Program-made: the position numbers and the translations under genes | Notes under the pieces: generated by a model | The model's input: only the letters and a program-made list of their open reading frames with translations | The model's database searches: none | Told to the model about the DNA's origin: nothing | NCBI RefSeq assembly: GCF_964656455.1 | Contig: NC_135720.1 | Location: 99,708,696 to 99,772,695, forward strand | Length of the DNA stretch: 64,000 bases | From: Halichoerus grypus | Lineage: Eukaryota; Chordata; Mammalia; Carnivora; Phocidae | Direction of reading: 5' to 3' | In this document: positions 13,241-26,714 of the stretch, piece by piece | Numbering within the stretch: the stretch's first letter is position 1 | How the letters are laid out: each line of letters starts with the position of its first letter

Positions 13241-14978
13241 ATTTTAAAAATCACTTCTAAGGAAACGTCTACACTTTTATTTCTAGACTATATAGTTCAG
13301 GGATTTGGGAGTCTAATCTAAAAAGAGTAGCAAGGTAATGGAAAGGATGGATTCAGTGCTCCAAAGGATATAACACCAGCAACTCTGTGACCCACATACA
13401 CATGGTATAGGGTGATAAAAAACGTATACTTGGATCCCTCCACTCCCACAAACACATCCATACACAGATGCAAAAACACAAGACTGCCCAGATTCAGGTC
13501 ACATTTTGGCAAATATGAATTGTTTAAAATGTCGTAAAGGAAAACCAATATCTTTCTTTCTCCTGGTAGCCATTCGGTGTCCATGACTCCCAAAATGTCC
13601 TCCTCATTTTTATCTCCATGTTTTCCTTTCCTACACTTGCTGGTTTTTCCTGCTAGCGCCCTGGAGAGGCTGCATGGTGACCAAAAGTGGTTCACTGCCA
13701 TAGGAGGCAGAACATAAGCCCCACACCAAGCATTTTAGTCATTCTCGACGTTTGGCTGCCAAGCTGGGGCTGTTGTCATGCAGGTTGCTTTCATAGAGAT
13801 CATCAACATCAACCATTACCTCGCACAGTTTCACCACGGTTCTCTTCGAACTTCTGCTTTACCACAAAGTCTATTTTTTCAGTGCCATAGTGTGTATCAG
13901 ATTTAGGATACTCACTGGCAATTTGGGCCTCAACTGTTTAATACAAGATGCTAATTTTATATCTATAATAAGACATTATATTCTTGGGCCTTTTGATCAT
14001 TTGTGTTGGCTTGACAAATGCATATTTTCCCTGTAGGCAATTTACATGGGAAGCCAAGTTATAAGGAATTTTCCTTATGAGCAAAGAATAAGAACAGTTG
14101 GAATCAGAAGAGGGGTTTGAATGTTAAGGAGCATCGGAATGAAAGCCTGAGGTTTTCCTATCCCAAATAAGTTTACTACTACCAGTAAGAGTAATAGTCA
14201 TTTCAACATACACATATTCTTAGGATGTTACTTTCCCTAGAAAAGTGAATTGACAGGAGTAATCAGTTTTTGTCTCCTGTGGTTCTGCTTCATATGCACT
14301 TTTGCCCCTACGTGTACATGTTTTAATTGACACCATCCTGCTTTAGATGTGTTGCTATAGAGAGAGAGAGAGTAGGCAAAGTACTTGGAATAGCTCTTCA
14401 TGCCTGGAGTCAGATGATCTGGGAGCTAACTGAATGTTATCTTTGCTAGCTGTGTAACACTGAGCATGTTACTTAACTTGGCTACATTTTGGTTTTCTTA
14501 TATATAAAATGGTGGTAGCAACAACTCATTTTCCAATTTCCAGTGACTGAAATCACTCATAAATGTAAACAGCAATACTAATGTTAAATCAGATTTTAAT
14601 CATCTAATTTGACTGGAGATAATTTTTGTTTCTTTACTGTGACAGCATATCTTTTATTTAACTCAAGATGTGTGATTTATATAATTTATATATCGGGGGA
14701 AAAGGAGGGATATTGCAATCAGTGTTGAACATAGGCATTGAAGGTTTATGTCCAATCAGGTTGAGGATGATATGATACTATCTGAGCACTAAGGATATAA
14801 GGGAGCTAGTTGTGAGTCAGAGGATAATGGAACAGATGAACCTGCAGAGTAGGAAGCCAGGAAAAAGAAACCACTGAGATGAGTTACAAATCCACCATTC
14901 TTGCTGCCTTTTCTCAAAACCAGCTTTTGCTGAATTTACATCTGACATTTTTTTTAGCCTTAAAATATATTCTTCTTT
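13241..14978. other. Intergenic DNA with a MIR
   Basis: About 14385-14600 is a plus-strand MIR ('gctagctgtgtaacactgag', 'catgttacttaacttggct'). The 127-residue minus frame at 13318-13701 has no recognisable domain or exon structure. A short (GA) run sits at 14358-14372. Confidence 0.55.
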
Positions 14979-15179
14979 GGGGCACCTGGTTGGCTCAGTT
15001 GGTTAAGCGTCCGACTCTTGATTTCTACTCAGTCGTGATCTCAGGGTCATGGGATCGAGCCCTATGTTGGGCTCCGTGCTCAGTGGGGAGTCTGCTTTAG
15101 AGTTTCTCTCTCTCTGCCCCTCCCCCCACTCGCACACTTGGTCTCTGTCTAAAAGAGATAAATAAATCTTTGAAAAAAT
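14979..15179 (+). mobile_element. Carnivore tRNA-derived SINE
   Basis: Head 'ggggcacctggttggctcag', CT-rich middle and AATAAATC tail are complete. 'aaaatatattctt'-like sequence on both sides marks the target duplication. Confidence 0.95.
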
Positions 15180-15274
15180 ATATATTCTTTTTTCTTTAGC
15201 TATTTTGAGAGGTTTACTCTTTCTTGAGAATAATAATTTAGACCAGAGTGGAGAAAAACTTTTGATGACTTTCT

Positions 15275-15306
15275 CAATGTGTATATGTATATGTATATGT
15301 GTGTGT
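15275..15306. repeat. (GTATAT)n-type short tandem repeat
   Basis: Alternating 'gtatatgtatat' then 'gtgtgtgt'. It accounts for the Cys/Ile-rich open frame at 15205-15402. Confidence 0.8.
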
Positions 15307-15689
15307 CTTGGCAGACAGCCTACACGTATCGGGTGTTGCATTCAGGTGCCATCAACTGTGATGAGATCAATCAACAGTAGGCATAATATATTCAAGAGCT
15401 GAAAGACACCACTCCAAAGGCCAAGTCCCATAATCTTTCAAAGGTTGAATGCAAATTATTAAGATAATGACATTCTGTTTTATTAACAAGCTCAGAGAAG
15501 AATATTGATTATTATTGCTTTGACTTCTGGTTTGCATTAGGTGGTAAGAAAATTCCAAAGTTAGACCCCCTTTCTTATCTTTTTCAGAACTGTTTCATGT
15601 AAATGTCCTGGCTTTTAAATAGGTTTATTTTCCACATTCATGTTTGAGATTTCATAGCATTGGGCAAAATCATACTTTAAAAAAATTTA

Positions 15690-16640
15690 AAAAAAAATGC
15701 TCAGAGATTTCTGGTTCTGGTAATGTGGCAGACAGAGAATTCAGAATCCTTACTGAATAGCCAGAAGCTTTGGGTAAAGTGCATTTTTAAAATTGTTAAT
15801 TACCCAACTGTGTTCATCAGAATGAGCTAACTTTACATACTAGACAAAAGAGAAAACCAAAAACTACAGTGATAAAGGCCGGAAGTGAGGTAGCCCAATG
15901 TAGGGTGGAGGTTGGGGAAAGGACAACCAACCCAGCAAAGGCCTTGGTGTTCTACAACTAGGTTGTGAGAGACATGGTCCTTGTTCTATACAAGGCAGGG
16001 AATTGGAGAAACACTGCTCAAGATAGTGACATGAAACATTATAGTTGTCACATGGGGGATGTGTAGGAAATTCAGAGTGCATAGATATCCCCTTGGGGAC
16101 CTTGAAAAATGAGGCATGACCCTGGTCAGGAAAGAAGAGCCTAGACTTCAGCTGGAGCAGCAATGGCAGCAATAGAAGCAGCAAGGAGAGGTGCTCCTGA
16201 TCTGAGAAGATGACAAGTGTGAAATCACTGAAACAGCAATGAGTATCAGAGCCATGAACAGACAGAAGAGTTGTAAGTAAACACACAAGGTGGTGAAGAT
16301 TGGCTAGCCACTTCAAAGGAGAACATATTGGCCATCAAACAGAACACAGAAGCCACAGAAGGACCCTGTGGAGGACAGAGGAGACCTGTGGAGGACAGAG
16401 GAGACCTGTGGGCTAATATCCTAAAGTACAACGTCTGTGACTCAGAGACAAGTTGTCCACGTATCGCCCACATAATTTCAGTTTCCACAGATAACGATGT
16501 TAGTTGGAAGAGGATTTAAAAAACCAAGGGTAATAAAGTTTTCTCAATGAAAACTGGAGATTCAGAGATCAAACACTTTAAAACCACTACCCAAAAGACT
16601 GCCAAGGAATCGTTAACAAACTTAACATCCTTGAAAACCA
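15690..16640 (+). mobile_element. Probable 5' region of an old L1-like element
   Basis: 'ttctggttctggtaatgtgg' followed by 'cagacagagaa' resembles the start of old L1 or HAL1 elements. The downstream GA-rich text has the composition of their 5' regions. A 20-bp unit starting 'ctgtggaggacag' is repeated 2.3 times at 16366-16411. The 150-residue minus frame 15864-16316 runs antisense through it and has no recognisable domain. Confidence 0.35.
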
Positions 16641-17153
16641 CTAAGCTTTGCATGACATATGAAGGTTCTCTTTACTTTTTCTGAGGTATGTTGGGGAAGT
16701 TTTTCAGCTCTGTAGTGCTGTTCAAGAAGGCACAGATTCAATAATCTTCTACGAGTCAGTAAACTAAACTAGGAGCCACACAAGTGAACTATAAATACGG
16801 ATATGTCTCTCCTCCCAAACTCTAGAGAGCTTCACATATATAATCTCATTGTTTCTTGCTTTAAGAAACTGCACCTGCCATGAGAATTTATTTCTAGTAT
16901 TTTCCTTATTTTTGGCACACATTACTGCAAGTAAGAGTAACATATTTATTGGGATTTTTCCATGAAGCCTGTTGAAGGGCATTCTTGAAGTTCGATCCAG
17001 ATTACTATGTATGCACCAAGTAAATATACTAATAGGGCTGATAAAGAATCCAGGATTAATTCAGCAAGACAGGGCTAAACTTGTGACTAAGAACATTAAG
17101 ATTAAAAGCTTTTTGTACCTAGCCTGAAGATTATGGTCAAAACAGTAATCCTT

Positions 17154-17337
17154 GCATGCCTGGGTGGCTCAGTCAATTCAGCATCTGCCTTCAGCTCAGG
17201 TCATGATCCTGGGGTCCTGGGATTGAGCCCCACTCCAGGCTCCCTGCTCAGTGGGGAGTCTGCTTCTCCCTCTCCTTCTGCCCTTCCCCCTGCTCATGCT
17301 CTCTCTCAGATAAAAAAATAAAATCTTAAAAAAAATA
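17154..17337 (+). mobile_element. Carnivore tRNA-derived SINE
   Basis: Head 'gcatgcctgggtggctcag', A-rich tail to about 17345. 'aataatcctt'-like target duplication (about 17145 and 17352). Confidence 0.93.
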
Positions 17338-17349
17338 AAAGTAAAAAAA

Positions 17350-20300
17350 CACAATAATCCTTTATCCTTTAATATCTTTAATTCTCACCTGAAATAGAAA
17401 CCTAAATTTAAATCACTGTTTTGTTTTCACTAGTAATATCTCTCCTCCACTACCTATTCTTGTTAAGGGTTTTCCTTTGCATCTTATAAGGAGAAAAGCT
17501 GAAGAGATCTGTACCCTTCCGCAACTGATTTTTTTCCCCTCCCAACCGTACTCAACCCCCCTGACTGAGAAGGAGAGAGACTAACTGGAGAATTTCATTT
17601 TCTTAAAAACTGTGTAACCAAAATTCATGTTTACATTCCTGCCCTTGTTTCAACTTCCACTGCAACAAAAACATTCACTGATGATAGATGAAAGAATAAT
17701 TGTCATTGCACCAGTGTATCTCTGCTCTGTGGTTATCACCACACCCTTGGGGAGCTCTCTTCCCAGGAAGACGGTGTGAGAGAGGACCAGCAGCGCAACC
17801 CTGAAGATGCATGTGCTCTAGGGTTTCCGTACTCCCTGGGCACTGCAGATCAAGAGCATTTATACTATGAGAGAGCTTGTAAGTAACGGAACATCTCTGG
17901 CCTGTCCCATACCTACTGACATAGAACCTACTTTTCAAAAAGAATCCAGATTATTCACATTGCACATTCGAGTTCAAGAAACACTATCTTAACACATCAG
18001 AGCTGCATTCATCTACCAGTCAATTTCTATGTAATTCCCTTCCTCTCTCTTCCTCTTTTTTCTTCTCCCTCTCTTTCCTTTCAAGCATTTATTCTCATCT
18101 CTCAACTAACCTGCAATTTTTCCCAGGGGGCGGGGGTGGGGAGTGGGTGGGGAAATCTTGTTTGTTTTTTTCCTCTATGTGTTAGATGGCAACATTGTTG
18201 GGAGATAAAGTGCACATGTATTATGAGATAAAAAGAAAACTTTCTGCTCTAAACTCTCACATGGCTCAGTATGATATATTGTCAGATTGTACCTTAAGAA
18301 AGCACAAGGAGTCCAACCCAAGGTGATTAAAAGTGAGGAAGGGAAGACAGACTTATCAATGATCAGTGATTTGGCAATGGATTAAAATGCCAGGCACAGG
18401 GTCTCCTCATCTGTGGTCAGATCTGAGAGGTAGGAGTTTAGGCAGGTTCCCAGGGAGGAAAACTGAGCAAAGCCATAAGGAGCGGGGGAGGTAAAGTGCA
18501 AGGAGAACAACGAATAGGTAGCTAACAGAGATACTTTATCTAAGCCACCATCTTGTCCCTCACAGATTACTAAAGTAGTCTTCAAAATGACCTCCCTCCC
18601 TGACCTTCTTCCTGTTCCCTTCAGTTGTACTAGAGCCAAAGCGAATTCATAAACTCTTAAATGGCTTCCATCAAACATATAACAAAATCCATCACTTCCC
18701 TGTGGCCTAAAAAGTTAGATGAGACCAATCCCCTCCCACTCCTTGACCACCCCCACCACTCGTGCCATCACTCACTGAGCGTCAGCTCACTGGCCTGCGT
18801 TTTGTTCCTCACACACGTTATGCTGTCAGGAATATCTGACTTTGTATCTCAGCAAGGGACATGCTTTGTGAGCCACCGCTTCCTCAGGACAGTAGAATTC
18901 ATCCTTGGTCACGTATTACAGTGCCTTTCTTGATAAGTTTCTCTCTTCTAACACTCTTGAATTTTATGAAGAGTAATTCAGTCTGAAAATTAAGTACTAA
19001 GTATCGTTGTGACCATGCTTATCTTGACTACTGCTTTATCCTGGAGTCTTGAGTTATACCTTTGCATAGTAAGGACTCGGTAATTTTTAAAGTTCTTAAT
19101 GAGTGTCCTCTTTGTCAGGTTCATGCATTCTCTCATTTGACATGTAGAAGAAGCCAATAAGTTTGATATTAAAGTCACCATTTTATAGATAAGGAAACTG
19201 GACCTCAAAAAGATCACTTAGTCAAAGCATGCCTGAGGTTCAACTCCAAGTTTTACTAATATGAAAGAATTGGCTCATTCTATCTCTGAAAATCAGTCAG
19301 TCTAGTCAGGGAGTACTAACTAGGTGGAGGTGATTTGTCAGGGGTATGGATGACCAGAAGTAGAGAACTGTATTAAATGGACTCGAGAAATACTTTATAA
19401 ATCTTGTTTCTTCATTTCTGAGAGTCTGTGAGCTACTTTCCAATGAATGTGAGCATACATTTGACCAGCTTTCTATATTCTTCAGTTTGATTTCAGCTCC
19501 TAAAATAAATCCTTAATGTGTGACCTCATATTAGATTCCTGGAGCACAGTAAAATGTAGAGGGCAGGAAAGCAAAAGGAAGAAGCATTACTTTAGGTCAG
19601 ATCAAGTATTCATCTCTGTCGTTTTATCTTCACATCATGTATGCAGGTGACTAATTTTATTCCCAATCCCCTTAATAAAGCTGAGACTCAGAATGGGAAC
19701 ACCCTTCGCACTAGGGGCACATGGCTAGACAGTAGTAAAGTGGCATTCCCACTCGGGTCAGTCTGTCCACACTATTACACTGCCTCAGTAGAGGGCTTGG
19801 ACACACCCATCCCAGGGTATTCATATTTTTCTGGGCTTGGTGGGGAGAAAAGTGGATTTCATTCTGCATTCCAGGAAGGACTTAAGTAGAGCAGGGGCAG
19901 TGATGAGACTGACTGAACGAAGGGAAGAAATGATGTAGATGAATTCACTCTGACAAAAGCAGAGTGTGCGTAAATCTGTGGTATCAGACCTGGGTAAGCA
20001 TAGGAAAGATTTGAGGGGATTTATTTAAAAGTGCAAATTTCTGAACCACATCCTTGAATAATAGAATGGGACTATTCAGGGGTGGTGCCCAGGAGTATGG
20101 GTTTTTCCTTTTTTTAATTATCCCAATGATTCTAAAAATTATGACGTTCAAAGAGCCATTGATTCAGCTAATCCTTCTGCTGTTTCTGGGCATGAGTTCA
20201 CTTTTTATTTTTAGGGTCTGTCAGTGGTCTACCATTTACTAGAGGTTAATAGCTTTAGTTCCGTGCTATAAACAGAAACAAAGAAATTAAAGGAGCTCAG

Positions 20301-21746
20301 TATCGCCTTTCGGAGATTTGTTCATTCACAAATTCATTGATTCTAGTGTAGCAGGTAAGAACTTGTGTTCAAGAATCAGATTGCTTTGGGGTCTAATATC
20401 AGCAATGGAAATTACTAGTACAGGGATTTTAACAGGCTACTAAATGAATGCCTCGAAGCCTCTAAGTTGTGCAATGGTAGTATAACTACTTCTTAAGGTT
20501 GGTGTTATGCTTAACAGAGATCATAAATGAAAAGTGTTCAGGCATTACCTTATATTTAGTAAATGTTCAATACATATTCACTATTACTTACTGGGCATCT
20601 AAGAAGAACCTAACGTTTTGCTAAATGTAAAAAGTAAAATAGAAAGTGGAGTTGTAAATGATATCCTTTGTGTACAGTCTACCTACTTCTTCAGAACATT
20701 TCTCTCATGTCTCTCTTTTATGTAAGCTGCACGTGGAGAGGTAAATCATAATTTCTTTTTAAAGCTTAGGAAGACAGACCATTAGTTCCCATGATAATCT
20801 TCCATACCCACCAAAAGAGAAAGAAATGGATAAAAACTCTTTGTGAATTGATCTCTCGTCTCTTAGAATTAGAAACTGAATTGTGTATTCTGACATTCAC
20901 TTTCTCAGAAGTGCCATTTTCCAAAATTTTTTAGATAGATAAGTGGTAGATACTACAATTGCTACTATAACTTTATTTCAATCTCCATTCAGTAAGTATA
21001 ACTTTATTTCAATAACTTTATTTCAATCCCCATTCATATGAATTAAATGCCTATTCTATCCTAACCTCCATTGTATAGCTGTCAAAATCCCTGCCCCCAT
21101 GGAGTTCGCATTCCAGTGAGAAGTTAATGATAATAATAATAGTAATAATAATCATACCATAATATATGAGTAAATAATAAAAGAAGCCAATAATGAACCA
21201 ACCTAATTTCATATAAAGACAAATGAGCAATGCACACACGCAAACACACACACACACAAATTGGAATGAAGTAAGGGTCACTATTACTAGACTAGACACC
21301 AATAAACCTTCAAAATCTCTGATAAGATGACATGTGAACAGCAGAGACCAGAATAAGACAAATCAACTGTGATTCTGGGTAAAAAGGTGGAAGACTTGAA
21401 AGATGTGATTGAAATGCTTGATAATGAGTCCTAAATATCACATATCAATACATAACACATACACACACACACAACCAAAATCCTTTTGAACAAAAGAGAA
21501 CATTATAGTTGGGTGAGTTTAAAGTAACATGTATTCAGTGAGGAAATAGTCTTCTAGTTTCTGAATAAAATTAGAATTGACACAGAGAAGTGGATCATAT
21601 GCAAAATATGTGAAATGAATATTAATGGCTATTGAATTTATAACCCATACCTTAAAATTCACTCAGATGTAAGAAGATGAAGCAAATAAAAATGTATCAC
21701 AGTAGATAATCAACACTCTATTTTCAAAATTAAAGTGTAATACTTT
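17350..21746. other. Intergenic DNA with several MIR fossils
   Basis: No gene seen. Minus-strand MIR-like text occurs at about 19060-19230 ('ccattttatagataaggaaa') and 19640-19745. A plus-strand MIR is at about 20350-20590. At 20966-21038 the phrase 'aactttatttcaat' occurs three times in tandem. (CA) tracts sit near 21235-21258 and 21458-21472. Short frames elsewhere look random. Confidence 0.5.
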
Positions 21747-21923
21747 GGGGAACCTGGGTGGCTCTGTCGGTTAAGTGTCTGCCTTCAGCTCAGGTCATGA
21801 TCCCAAGGGCCTGGGATTGAGTCCCCTGGGGGCTCCCTGCTCTACAGGGAGTCTGCTTCCCCCTCTGCCCCTTTCCCCACTTGTTCTCTTTCTCAAATAA
21901 AAAAATAAAATCTTTAAAAAATG
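21747..21923 (+). mobile_element. Carnivore tRNA-derived SINE
   Basis: Head 'ggggaacctgggtggctctg'. The 11-bp duplication 'tgtaatacttt' flanks it on both sides. Confidence 0.95.
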
Positions 21924-22377
21924 TAATACTTTGATCACTACATCCCTAGTGTGAGATAGCTCACTGATACATAATACCAGAAAGTAAGAAGCATATTCTG
22001 ATAGTTACAGAATGCTATTGTTCCGTAACCACTAACTTAAGTGACAGTCTAACAAACAAAGATATTAGGAGGAGGCATAAATAACAACAGAAAATATATT
22101 TTCATTAACTAAGTATTGCTTAAGCATCTACTAAGCAATGGCTACTGGACATAGATTCTGATTAATATTTCTAAACCACTGTATAAAAGCTAAAACTGTA
22201 ATGGGCCCTACCTACTTTGCTATGGCTTTCTTTAATATTATCTCTCTCAGTATTTATTAATCTGAACGTTTCAATGCCTCTCTCCTTTACCTTCCCTTCT
22301 TCTACTATCCAAACTTCACTTATGCCCAACATCTATAACTCTGAGCTCAAGGACACTTTTGAAAGTGTGGGTGGTAG

Positions 22378-22600
22378 GGGCGCCTGGGTGGCACAGTTCG
22401 TTGAGCAACCAACTCATGATTTTGGCCCGGGTCTTGATCTCAGGGTTGTGAGACTGAACCCTGCATGAAACCCCGCATCGAACTCTGCACTTAGTTTGGA
22501 GTCTGCTTTGGATTGTCTCTCTCCCTCTGCCCCTACTCCTCCTGCTCTCTCTCTCTCTCTCTCTCTCAAATAAATAAAGAAATCTTAAAAAAAAGAAAAA
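22378..22600 (+). mobile_element. Carnivore tRNA-derived SINE with perfect 17-bp TSD
   Basis: Head 'ggcgcctgggtggcacag', long (CT) run, tail ending in A-rich 'aaaagaaaaa'. The target duplication GAAAGTGTGGGTGGTAG is exact at 22361-22377 and 22601-22617, which suggests a fairly recent insertion. Confidence 0.97.
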
Positions 22601-22984
22601 GAAAGTGTGGGTGGTAGCCATCATCCCACCCACTGGAAGAGGTAATTATTGGAACTCAATAACTTATATAAACATACCCATTGTACTGATGCTTCATTAG
22701 TAGTTAGTAGTGGTAGCACTAGTACTAGTAGTAGTGATTAAGCAGATACTTTTCACACTGCCTTAACAGTGTGATAAGACTGTAAGCAACTGGCTCAACA
22801 TCAATTATTTTATGTATAATTTTTTTAAGAGGATGATTCATAAGTAATGGGATAGTACAAAAAATACATTTAGTAAACTATAAATTTGTCCCCCAGATCA
22901 AGACAAAGCATACAAGCCAATAGACACTGGATAACATTATCCCATGAGACCATACATTCTAATAGTTATCTTTAAGGTTGGTTT

Positions 22985-23218
22985 AAAATTTAATGTTTAA
23001 GACTCAACTAGAGAGAATAAACTGATGGTTTCCAGAGGAGAGGTGGAGGAGTGGGTGGGTGAACTAGGTGATGAGGATTAAGGAGGCACTTGTGATGAGC
23101 ATGGGGTGCTGTATGGAAGTGTTGAATTACCATATTGTCCACCTGAAACTAATATTACATTGTATGTTAACTAACTGGAATTTGAAATTAAATAAATAAA
23201 TAAATAAATAAATAAAGT
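22985..23218 (+). mobile_element. L1 3' end with (AAAT)n tail
   Basis: 'gaataaactgatggtttcca' to 'gtatgttaactaactggaat' is the 3'UTR end of a carnivore L1 on the plus strand, closed by an (AAATAAAT) tail at about 23185-23216. Confidence 0.85.
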
Positions 23219-23649
23219 TAAGGTTTATATCATTGCCTTTAACACCCATGTATGGCTTAATATAGAACAATAGCTACACATCGCACCAGAGTTCTGCCCG
23301 AGAACTTGTTTTTGAACCATCCTCAGTGAGAATATATAATATGCGATGTTCTCCCCTCCTCCTTAGAATGTCAAGGAAGACTCAGACGTACTGGAAAGAT
23401 TATTTGTTAGGAGGAAAGGAAAGATCAGTATCTGCTATTCTCCAAATTTTCTCTAGATTCTCCTAAAAACAATCTCCTAGGACTGTTTTCTCTACAAAGT
23501 TTCTGCTTTCAGAGTGTCCTTAAGCTGTAAAAATAGTGAGAACAAGTGAATTGTAATGTTTCTTTTACATTGGAAACCGCATTTTCATGATTATATAAAC
23601 TCCCCCTGTTGCTCTAAGACAAGTATTCCAGGTGACTGGGATATGTATC

Positions 23650-23890
23650 AATAATAATGGTTAAGAATGTGGGCTCTAGCAATAGACCATGTTCAATTTC
23701 AGTTTCACCACTTGCCAGCTAGTGGTTGAGTTTGTTACTTTAAGTAAGTAACTTAGTTAAATCTCTATGTGTCAATATCCTTGTGCATGAAAAGGGGGCT
23801 AAATATTATTCCTACTTCCTAGGGCTTTCATGAGATTGAAACACAGGATACCTGTAAGTTACATGGAACAGTGCCTTGCACTGAAGAAGC
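23650..23890 (+). repeat. MIR element
   Basis: 'gaatgtgggctctagcaata', 'ttgagtttgttactttaagt' and 'acagtgccttgcactgaaga' follow the MIR order over nearly its full length. Confidence 0.8.
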
Positions 23891-24439
23891 ATTTAATAGA
23901 TGTTTTCAAGGTGCAGCATGGTCAAGAAGGACAGAGCATGAGCTCCTGGACTCATGGTTCCTAAAGATATGACCCATCAATAATTACTAGAGCTTGCATA
24001 AAAGCTTTTTATAGTGGAAAGAAGTAGAAAGTATAGCAGAGGTTCCAGCCACGGACATCTCTGCAGTCTTTTGTTTTCTTAGTAATTTAATCCTCATTGT
24101 CCTCATCTGTAGAAAAGGTTTTATGATTCTGACCAATTTGAAAATTTCCAAAAGTGCCAATCAGTCTGCCACTGGTGTATAAAATTAGTCCCATAATGGA
24201 TTCTTTAAACTTAAAGCTTTGCAGCCCTCAGTGCATTAAAATAGTCAAATTTTTGTTTGTTTATTTGTTTTAAGGGGAGGGGTGAAATAACGCATGGTGC
24301 CTGGTAGTGAAGAGCAAAGAATGAAAATGGCAACATAGTAAGTGAAAGAGACTTTAGTGTTGTTTTAGGCTCTTATTTCCTGGACCGTGAAAGCCAGACC
24401 AACAAATCAAGAGTGTCAGGTTTTACTGGAAACTTCTAT

Positions 24440-24598
24440 AAGAGAATAGCATTTCTTTTCTTTTTTCTTTTCCTTCCTTTCCTTTCCTTTCCTTTCCTTT
24501 CCTTTCCTTTCCTTTCCTTTCCTTTCCTTTCCTCTCCTCTCCTCTCCTCTCCTCTCCTCTCCTCTCCTCTCCTCTCCTCTCCTCTCCTCTCCTTTCCT
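24440..24598. repeat. Pentanucleotide satellite switching from CCTTT to CCTCT
   Basis: An irregular T/C lead-in is followed by (CCTTT)11 at 24476-24530, then in the same register (CCTCT)12 at 24531-24590, then one CCTTT. The Ser/Leu/Phe-rich and Glu/Arg/Lys-rich frames on the two strands are translations of the repeat and not proteins. Confidence 0.97.
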
Positions 24599-24599
24599 G

Positions 24600-26260
24600 A
24601 CCATCTGTCTTCTTAACATCATAACTCTTTTCTGGCATTCTCAACATACCAGCACTGGCCTGGAAAACCTCCCTTGGTAGGCACAAATCAACCCCAAATC
24701 CCTAAAGCCTAGCCACACTCTTTTCACCAAGAACCGACAACTTTAAGGGTCCTTACCTATGGCTTTGAAGTATATAATTATTAGCTATAATCATCTAACC
24801 TTGTAAAAAGAAAGTAAAAACACTTCACCATCTAATAATCCAAAATTCTTACTTTAGCAGAAATATTTTGGGCCCACTCATCTTGCTATTTGGTTCATAT
24901 ACTTCAGGTCAATTCTCTCACCTTTAAAAAAAATTCCTCTTTATCTTCTCTTTTTCTTAATCATTGTTTACAATCTCATTTTTGTCCTTTTTCACACACT
25001 TTGTCTCTGTATTCCCCCCCTTTAAAAAAGTTGTTATTAGTAGAAATCTAGAATCTGGATCTCTCTCAAATTAAGCCCTAAAATATCCATTTTAAACAAT
25101 AAATCAATAAATTCTCTCCTGTGCATCCAGTTTGATCCTACTTACATCACTTACTGGCTAGAATTGGGATGATAATCACTCAAATCCTTGTCTTTGTTCT
25201 GTGTGATCCAGACATTGCTAGTTACAACCTCACATTTTAGCAAAGAGAGAAAAGATCATCCAATTTATAAGAATCTGGCTGATAATCCAGCCACAGCTTG
25301 ATAATGGTTTATTTTAGACAGGGGAATGGATACAGCTGCACTGAAACAAAAATGGGCCATTTTGTCCTAGGTTGTCTTATGCACACTCCCACTATGCTAA
25401 TACCAGGCCTGTCAATTTTCTACTGTATTTTTCATATCTGTTATTTTGCTCTACTTACATATAATAAGTCTTAGTAAAACTGCCGCAATTTAAAGTGTCT
25501 TTTTTTTTTTTTTGGTGTTTTTAGAAAGAGGATATTGAGAAAATCGATTTCCCATGATGTGGCTATAAATATATAAGCAACTTTTGTATATGAAATGAAG
25601 CAGAGAATGAACAAAACTGCTTTTAATATTTTTTTTAGATTTTTTAGATGACTGCTTTTAAAACCCAGATTATAGAATATCCTTATAATTTGTTTTTCCT
25701 CAATGACAGAGGGAGTTAGAACATAAATCATTTAAGTTGTAAGGATATATGTTTTTTGGATTTTCACACCCAGTCAAAGTATTTATATTTATATGTCGAT
25801 TATTTTAAATCCTTTTTTGCATATGGTGTCTCTTTAATTCTTACCTTAAACCCCTGAAGGTGACTGGTTTTACCAATCAAGCCTTCAAAGAGAATCTTGA
25901 AGCTCAGTCAGTGAACATTTGTCTCAAATACACAGCTAGTGTACAGAAGACCCAGATGCTAAGATTAGTTTTCTGTATCTAAATCCAGTGCTCTTTCGAG
26001 TTTTAACACACTGTTTTCCCCTATGAATGAGGTAGTCAGTCCTACGAATAAGTAAAGCATTATAATGATTATTCTTATAAGCATCACTATGGTAATTTTT
26101 AATGTAACAGTACTGAAACTATGTTTTAGAAATATTTTCTTTTTGTAGAAGAATTGCATCCCAGGAACTGTCCGGTTCAGGCCGGTATACAGAGGATAAC
26201 GTCACATGATAAACACCATTTTACTCAGTTACAAAGGTGAAGAAGGTGGAAGATGAGAGT
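24600..26260. other. Intergenic DNA upstream of DEFB113, nothing recognised
   Basis: AT-rich, with a T-run at 25500-25514. No exon with leader or cysteine features was found. Confidence 0.55.
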
Positions 26261-26261
26261 A

Positions 26262-26475
26262 TGTACTCTGGCATCAAATTACCTTGGAATCTACCTTGGC
26301 TCTGCCAGTCACTACATGTCTGATGTGCGGCAATTACATAATCCCTCTGTGCCACAATTTCCTCAACTGGAAAAGAAGAAGTTTCTATGTTGTAGCATTT
26401 GTAATGAAGACTAAGCTAGCTAATCTATATAAAGTGCTTAAAACACTGCCTGACACATAATAGATGCTCAAAAAA
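26262..26475 (+). repeat. MIR element just upstream of the DEFB113 promoter
   Basis: 'cttggctctgccagtcacta', 'cacaatttcctcaactggaa' and 'acactgcctgacacataata' give a nearly full-length MIR. It ends about 230 bp before the TATA box. Confidence 0.82.
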
Positions 26476-26707
26476 GCATGTGACTGAAAATATAGATGAG
26501 ACTGATTATGTGCTTTCAATTAAAAAATCTAAAAAGACTTTCAGCCTATTATTTGCTTGTGTAACTGAAAATGAGTTCACATTTGGCTCATTGAGGTCAT
26601 AATAGAACTAAGTCCTCTATTCTGTTTGTTGCTATTACACAATACATGAATATGTACTCAATCTTGAAAGGCGGCATTAATCAGAATAGTAATTACTCTG
26701 AGAAGGC

Positions 26708-26714
26708 TATAAAA
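26708..26714 (+). promoter_or_regulatory. TATA box of DEFB113
   Basis: TATAAAA 98 bp before the DEFB113 ATG. This would put the transcription start near 26738, leaving a 5'UTR of about 65-70 bases. The match in position with the DEFB114 TATA box supports it. Confidence 0.65.

Noticed and set aside
13318..13701. 127-residue minus-strand open frame
   Set aside because: No recognisable domain, no splice structure, ordinary intergenic composition.
15864..16316. 150-residue minus-strand open frame
   Set aside because: Runs antisense through repeat-like GA-rich DNA; Leu/Ser/Pro content reflects composition, not a protein family.
24413..24686. Open frames rich in Ser/Leu/Phe or Glu/Arg/Lys
   Set aside because: They are translations of the pentanucleotide satellite.
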